From the NCBI GenBank assembly GCA_018825925.1, contig JAHKAT010000195.1:1-5192 (forward strand): a stretch of 5,192 nt of DNA, in the 5' to 3' direction. The notes under the pieces are model-generated. The model was given only the letters and a program-made list of their open reading frames with translations, was not told the origin of the DNA and ran no database searches. Each line of letters begins with the position of its first letter. Within the stretch, counting starts at the first letter, position 1. This document shows, one piece after another, positions 1-3,268 of this stretch. The position numbers were made by a program, and so were the translations under genes. The DNA is from Bacteroidota bacterium. GTDB lineage: Bacteria; Bacteroidota; Bacteroidia; Flavobacteriales_D; Crocinitomicaceae.

Positions 1-45
1 TGCCTTCTAAGCAGTAGGTCTTTGGTTCGAATCCAAACGGGGTCA
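1..45 (+). tRNA. tRNA-Arg (anticodon TCT), 3' part only
   Basis: The window opens inside the anticodon arm. Bases 1-3 (TGC) are the end of the 5' stem, 4-10 (CTTCTAA) the seven-base loop with anticodon TCT at 6-8, and 11-15 (GCAGT) the 3' stem. A five-base variable region (16-20) follows. The T arm has stem 21-25 TTTGG, loop TTCGAAT at 26-32 and stem 33-37 CCAAA, fully paired. Bases 38-44 (CGGGGTC) are the 3' acceptor strand and A45 the discriminator. The next bases are CTC, so CCA is not encoded and must be added after transcription. The acceptor 5' strand and D arm lie outside the window. TCT reads AGA (Arg) codons. The partial structure is clear; only the missing half prevents full confirmation. 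Confidence 0.9.
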
Positions 46-73
46 CTCTGACAGAAATGCTTGCCTGATAAGG

Positions 74-139
74 TGAGCATTTTTTAATTACAGCAAGTCC
101 AAACGAAGTTTGAGTGAGCTCGTAATTAAAAAATGCTCA
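74..139. repeat. 18-bp perfect inverted repeat with a palindromic core
   Basis: The left arm, 74-91 (TGAGCATTTTTTAATTAC), is the exact reverse complement of the right arm at 122-139. The 30-base interior adds a possible AGC/GCT pair (92-94 with 118-120) and a smaller hairpin CAAAC-GAA-GTTTG at 100-112, so the whole segment can fold into a long interrupted stem-loop. It starts 29 bases after the tRNA. No T-run follows the outer stem on either strand, so it does not look like a standard intrinsic terminator. It could be a dispersed palindromic intergenic element, a processing signal for the tRNA transcript, or the remains of a small mobile element. The repeat itself is read directly; its role is unknown. 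Confidence 0.75.
96..117 (+). repeat. Short repeat element, copy A
   Basis: A 22-base element beginning AGTCCAAACG and ending GAGTGA, with an internal CAAAC-GAA-GTTTG hairpin. It matches copy B at 225-246 in 19 of 22 positions. Both are preceded by CAG and two further bases. Copy A sits at the tip of the 74-139 inverted repeat. Confidence 0.6.
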
Positions 140-224
140 TGACCGACAGAAGGAAGGGAGTAGCATGCTTGTCCACTGCACGTCGACCCATTTTGGTTCA
201 TAAAATAATCCTTAACTTTCAGTG

Positions 225-246
225 AGTCCAAACGCAATTGGAGTGA
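225..246 (+). repeat. Short repeat element, copy B
   Basis: This is the second copy of the AGTCCAAACG...GAGTGA element, differing from copy A at three positions in the centre. Its own inner symmetry is CCAA...TTGG. Unlike copy A it is not flanked by the long inverted repeat. Confidence 0.6.
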
Positions 247-275
247 TTATCTTTTTTGGAGCCAACTACCAACCA

Positions 276-294
276 AGTGAAACGTTTTGCGTGA
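276..294 (+). repeat. Degenerate third copy of the short repeat element
   Basis: The stretch begins AGTGAAACG and ends GCGTGA. Allowing one single-base and one two-base gap, it matches copy A at about 16 of 19 positions, and like copy B it is followed by TT. It lies about 80 bases before the helicase start codon. This copy is weak enough to be coincidental. Confidence 0.3.
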
Positions 295-377
295 TTGTAT
301 CACAATTCTAAAGGATTTATCCTTCTATAATTGCTTTTTTTGCGCACCTTTGAATAAATTCGATTAAAACCAAATCT

Positions 378-1505
378 GTGAAAAATTTTGAAGCTTTAGG
401 AATCAATAAAAAATACATTCAAGCACTTGATGAACTGGGGATTAAAACTCCTACAGAAATTCAAAACAAGGTGATTCCTTTATTGCTACAAGAAGATTGC
501 GATATGGTTGGCCAAGCGCAAACTGGTACTGGTAAAACAGCCGCTTACGGCTTGCCTTTGTTGGAGAAAATGGATTCAAATATCAATGATATTCAAGCAT
601 TAATACTTTGTCCGACCAGAGAACTTGGTCAGCAGGTGGCAAAACAATTGTTTCGTTTCACAAAACATTCGGATCAAATTTTCACGGAAGCTGTTTATGG
701 TGGTGAGAAAATTGAAAAGCAAATTGCTGCACTTACACGTCCCACTCATATTGTAGTGGCTACGCCAGGTAGATTGATCGATTTGGTAAAACGAAAAGCA
801 ATTGATTTAAGAAACGTACACACCATCATTTTGGATGAGGCAGATGAAATGTTGAGCATGGGTTTTAAAGCGGAATTGGATGAAATTTTAACCTTCTTAC
901 ATTCTTGTAAAAACAAATGGTTGTTCTCAGCAACGATGCCAGACGGAATTCAGAGCATCGTAAAAAAACACATTCGTCCGGATGCTCATCAAGTTAAAAC
1001 AAGTGGTAAAACAATCGTGAACAATCAAATAAAGCACGCCTATATTTTGTGCGAAGAAGATGATAAATTAGCGATTTTACTTTCCTTGATTTTCGAGGAA
1101 CACAAAAACCAAGGTTTGATATTTTGTAGAACTAAAAAAGCCGCTCAAGTAGTTGCTAAGCAATTGATTTCCAAAAACATTTCTGCAGATAGTTTACACG
1201 GAGATTTATTACAAAAGGAGCGCGATAAAGTAATGCGAGCATTTAAAAATGGGAAAACTCAAATTTTAGTTTCTACCGATTTGGCTGCACGTGGAATTGA
1301 TATTGATGGCCTGGCCTATGTCGCACATTATCAACTCCCTGAAAGCGACGAATACTACACCCACCGAAGTGGTCGAACGGCTAGAGCTGGAAAAGAAGGA
1401 CTTTCATTGGTCCTTGCAACCGCAAAAGACGTGAAAACCATTCGTGATTACGAACGCACCTTGCGTATTTCCTTCAAACAAATTAGAGAGTCTAAGAAAA
1501 AATAA
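378..1505 (+). CDS. DEAD-box ATP-dependent RNA helicase, compact form
   Basis: A cytoplasmic RNA helicase that uses ATP to unwind short RNA duplexes, probably in ribosome assembly or mRNA turnover. The family motifs are all present in order in 375 residues: Q motif (TPTEIQ, about 24-29, with an upstream Phe4), Walker A AQTGTGKT (47-54), PTREL (79-83), GG (108-109), TPGR (129-132), DEAD (153-156), SAT (184-186), LIFCRTK (247-253), STDLAARGID (299-308) and HRSGRTARAG (329-338). The start is GTG at 378; there is no ATG between it and the in-frame TGA at 351-353, and the N-terminus fits the family. The protein ends soon after motif VI with a short basic tail (ESKKK), so it lacks the C-terminal RNA-binding extension of DeaD/CsdA or DbpA types. 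The exact orthologue is not clear, so no symbol is given. It appears monocistronic and faces the minus-strand cluster. Confidence 0.95.
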   Translation: MKNFEALGINKKYIQALDELGIKTPTEIQNKVIPLLLQEDCDMVGQAQTGTGKTAAYGLPLLEKMDSNINDIQALILCPTRELGQQVAKQLFRFTKHSDQIFTEAVYGGEKIEKQIAALTRPTHIVVATPGRLIDLVKRKAIDLRNVHTIILDEADEMLSMGFKAELDEILTFLHSCKNKWLFSATMPDGIQSIVKKHIRPDAHQVKTSGKTIVNNQIKHAYILCEEDDKLAILLSLIFEEHKNQGLIFCRTKKAAQVVAKQLISKNISADSLHGDLLQKERDKVMRAFKNGKTQILVSTDLAARGIDIDGLAYVAHYQLPESDEYYTHRSGRTARAGKEGLSLVLATAKDVKTIRDYERTLRISFKQIRESKKK

Positions 1506-1590
1506 GAACTACAATTTAACTCAATTTTCAAACAAGAAATAAGCTATTTATCATTCTAAAGTTGTCCGAGAACCACACCTAGCCATTCAA

Positions 1591-1617
1591 GAAATTATTC
1601 AAACAGAAAATAATTTC
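1591..1617. repeat. 9-bp inverted repeat over the stop codon of the minus-strand cluster
   Basis: GAAATTATT at 1591-1599 and AATAATTTC at 1609-1617 are perfect complements around a nine-base loop. The stem overlaps the TAA stop (1597-1595) of the last minus-strand gene. It lies where a terminator for the operon would be expected, but the stem is very AT-rich and no T-run follows on the minus strand (TTGAATGG). It is at best a weak terminator or a 3'-end stabilising hairpin. I see no other hairpin in the 89-bp gap between the convergent genes. Confidence 0.3.
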
Positions 1618-2158
1618 CCTGAACGTACCAGGCATCTTTAAATTCCCCAGCTCGATATTCACTAACCATGGTCAACATTTCGCTTCTACTTGTTTTTTTG
1701 GGGCCAACAATATGAATCCAATTTTTATTTTTATCTGATAAAACCTCAACTATTTTATCTGGATGTTGTTGTTTCCATATTAAAACGGATGTTTCATTTT
1801 TAAAAGAAGCTAAGATTATATAGAATTCTTCCTGTTTCACGTTCGCCTCTCCCCTAAACTCTAATTGATCAGTTGTTATATTAGTGAAGTTTTTACAGTT
1901 CTGTATATTTAGCCTTAGACCACTTATCAGGCTATCCTTAAGATCATTTGAATACTGCAAAGAGTCTAATTTGATTCTCAACATCTCAAAAGACTCTGCG
2001 TTCATTTCATCATTCGGCGTTTTTGTTAACGCAATTTCGAGTGAATCCAATTTGTTATTCAGCTTACTTATTTTCGACGATCCGTTGTAAATTTGAGCAT
2101 AAACGGTAAGATTAAAGCCAAGTATGGCTAAAATTAGAAAAGGATTATTTGTTCCCAT
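1595..2158 (-). CDS. Exported coiled-coil protein with SPOR-like C-terminal domain
   Basis: This protein of 187 residues was not recognised as a named family. Residues 1-21 form a hydrophobic signal peptide ending VYA, with probable signal peptidase I cleavage before Q22, although its n-region has no Lys or Arg. Residues about 29-85 look like a coiled coil, with LDSL-type motifs at 36-40 and 63-67 and a related KDSL at 74-77. Residues about 111-182 resemble a SPOR domain: FYIILASFKNE at the first strand, a central helix, WIHIVGP as a middle strand, a second helix and a final DAWYVQG strand. SPOR domains bind glycan strands of peptidoglycan lacking stem peptides, so a periplasmic location is likely. 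The ATG at 2158 is fixed by an in-frame TAG only three codons upstream. The gene overlaps the end of the PorP/SprF-like gene by 14 nt, implying coupled translation and a shared function. The SPOR call is by pattern only. Confidence 0.8.
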   Translation of the reverse strand: MGTNNPFLILAILGFNLTVYAQIYNGSSKISKLNNKLDSLEIALTKTPNDEMNAESFEMLRIKLDSLQYSNDLKDSLISGLRLNIQNCKNFTNITTDQLEFRGEANVKQEEFYIILASFKNETSVLIWKQQHPDKIVEVLSDKNKNWIHIVGPKKTSRSEMLTMVSEYRAGEFKDAWYVQGNYFLFE

Positions 2159-3266
2159 ACTTTTTTTCTAATTGGTTTATTTGTGAAGAGATTTCTTTTA
2201 GCATTTTATGAACTTCTTTTTCATTTTTCGGATCTTGATTTAAAACCTCAGCTTCTTTCAATTTTGTTCGTACTTGTTGAATTTCGAATTTTATTTCTTC
2301 TATACTTTCCGAATTACTTTGTGTCGTCAAAACTTTGTTCAGTCGATCGAATAAATTTATCAAATTTTCTTCTGGTTCGTCAGCCAAATTAATCCTAGTT
2401 CGCGATTTTTTAAACTTAAAAGCTAAGAACACTTGATGATTCCCGTTATTCACATTTCGCAATTGGGTATTTGGCATTTGATAGCTATAGCCAACATTTA
2501 AAAATGAAAAGTCAACGCTTGCAGAAAAATTCATGGTCTGATTAGACAAATAACCTACTTGCAAAATAAATCGATCTACAATTTTGCCTTTTAGGTACCC
2601 GCCGTATATATTTCCCAATGTTTGCATGTATAAAAAACTACCCCATGGTTCGATGGAATTTTTTTTACCTAAAGTAAAAGTATAACCGGCGGTTGAAAAG
2701 GAATAAAGTGCAGGTTTTTGATTTGCCTCAACAAAATGTGGAAGTGAAGTGGTTATTTTTAATTTTTCATTTTTGAAAGCCACTCCACTGCCTGCAACAA
2801 AGCGGGTTGAATTATTATATTGTGCTTGCAAATTAGGATCTGTGTTGTCCAAAGATTCAAAATTTTCTATTCTATTCGACGAAAAATTTCGATTTAAAAA
2901 ACCACCAGATATGCCGAAAACTAACTTATTATTATTCTGAAAATTAACTGAATAAGCATAGGTCAAGTCTCCTTTAACCAAACCAAAAGGACCTCGTGAA
3001 TCTGAAATTATTCTACCACCTAACGATTGTGATGAATTGAGGGGCATATATACTCCAGCCATTAAATTAATGGGACTACCTGGTACACCACCTCCAATAT
3101 ATCTCGAGTTTAATATTGCAGTACCAAATTCAGTGGTACCTGAAATTGCTGGGTTAACGGCATACAAATTTTGATAATAGGAATAAAAATCAGCCGATAA
3201 ATCTTGTGCTAGCAAACCCTGGTTTGCGATTCCTAAAAATAGGAGGATTACTACTTTTTTCATCAT
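2145..3266 (-). CDS. PorP/SprF-family T9SS outer-membrane protein with C-terminal coiled coil
   Basis: Residues 1-20 are a signal peptide (MMKK, hydrophobic core, cleavage LLA before Q21). The mature N-terminus carries the family signature: SYYQNLYAVNPAISGT (29-44) corresponds to the usual YxxNxxxxNPAxxG block. Residues about 50-286 are alternating, aromatic-rich strands typical of an outer-membrane beta barrel, closing with HQVFLAFKFKK (277-287). Family members such as SprF and PorP work with the type IX secretion system. SprF is needed for surface delivery of the adhesin SprB, and SprF-like genes commonly sit beside genes for type B cargo, as here. About 85 residues follow the last strand (288-373). 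They are charged, Lys/Glu-rich and heptad-like, and are predicted to be a periplasmic coiled coil that ordinary members lack. The start (ATG ATG at 3266 and 3263) lies 2 nt after the stop of the upstream gene, so translation is probably coupled. Confidence 0.92.
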   Translation of the reverse strand: MMKKVVILLFLGIANQGLLAQDLSADFYSYYQNLYAVNPAISGTTEFGTAILNSRYIGGGVPGSPINLMAGVYMPLNSSQSLGGRIISDSRGPFGLVKGDLTYAYSVNFQNNNKLVFGISGGFLNRNFSSNRIENFESLDNTDPNLQAQYNNSTRFVAGSGVAFKNEKLKITTSLPHFVEANQKPALYSFSTAGYTFTLGKKNSIEPWGSFLYMQTLGNIYGGYLKGKIVDRFILQVGYLSNQTMNFSASVDFSFLNVGYSYQMPNTQLRNVNNGNHQVFLAFKFKKSRTRINLADEPEENLINLFDRLNKVLTTQSNSESIEEIKFEIQQVRTKLKEAEVLNQDPKNEKEVHKMLKEISSQINQLEKKYGNK

Positions 3267-3268
3267 TT

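Larger units (their letters stand above)
46..377. other. Intergenic region downstream of the tRNA, rich in short repeats
   Basis: No credible gene was found here on either strand; the longest minus-strand stretch examined is a 21-codon ATG frame around 129-191 with no recognisable features. The stretch contains an 18-bp perfect inverted repeat, three copies of an AGTCCAAACG-type element, and two small palindromes nearer the helicase gene: ATTGT/ACAAT at 294-306, and AAGGAT/ATCCTT at 311-324. A T-run lies at 335-341. GACAGAA followed by ATGCTTG occurs twice (50-63 and 145-171, with different spacing), which hints at decayed duplication. The promoter of the downstream helicase should be in the right-hand part, but no clear match to the Bacteroidota -33/-7 consensus stands out. 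Confidence 0.6.

Noticed and set aside
74..139. Intrinsic terminator for the tRNA transcript
   Set aside because: The stem is strong in length but AT-rich, and no T-run follows the right arm (TGACCGACAG) or the left arm on the other strand.
129..191. Short minus-strand ORF of about 21 codons ending inside the inverted repeat
   Set aside because: It is too short, shows no recognisable similarity or start signal, and its end lies in the repeat arm. I also looked for remnants of GIY-YIG endonuclease genes behind the tRNA and saw no motif.
326..333. TATAATTG as a Bacteroidota -7 box (TAnnTTTG)
   Set aside because: It has one mismatch, but there is no TTTG at the expected upstream distance; the nearest TTTG (286-289) is too far. 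CACCTTTG at 345-352 likewise lacks a -33 partner.
1884..2940. Plus-strand frames opposite the SPOR-like and PorP/SprF-like genes
   Set aside because: They are short and Phe/Leu/Ser-rich, as expected from the complement of AT-rich coding DNA, and lie wholly inside genes with signal peptides and family motifs.
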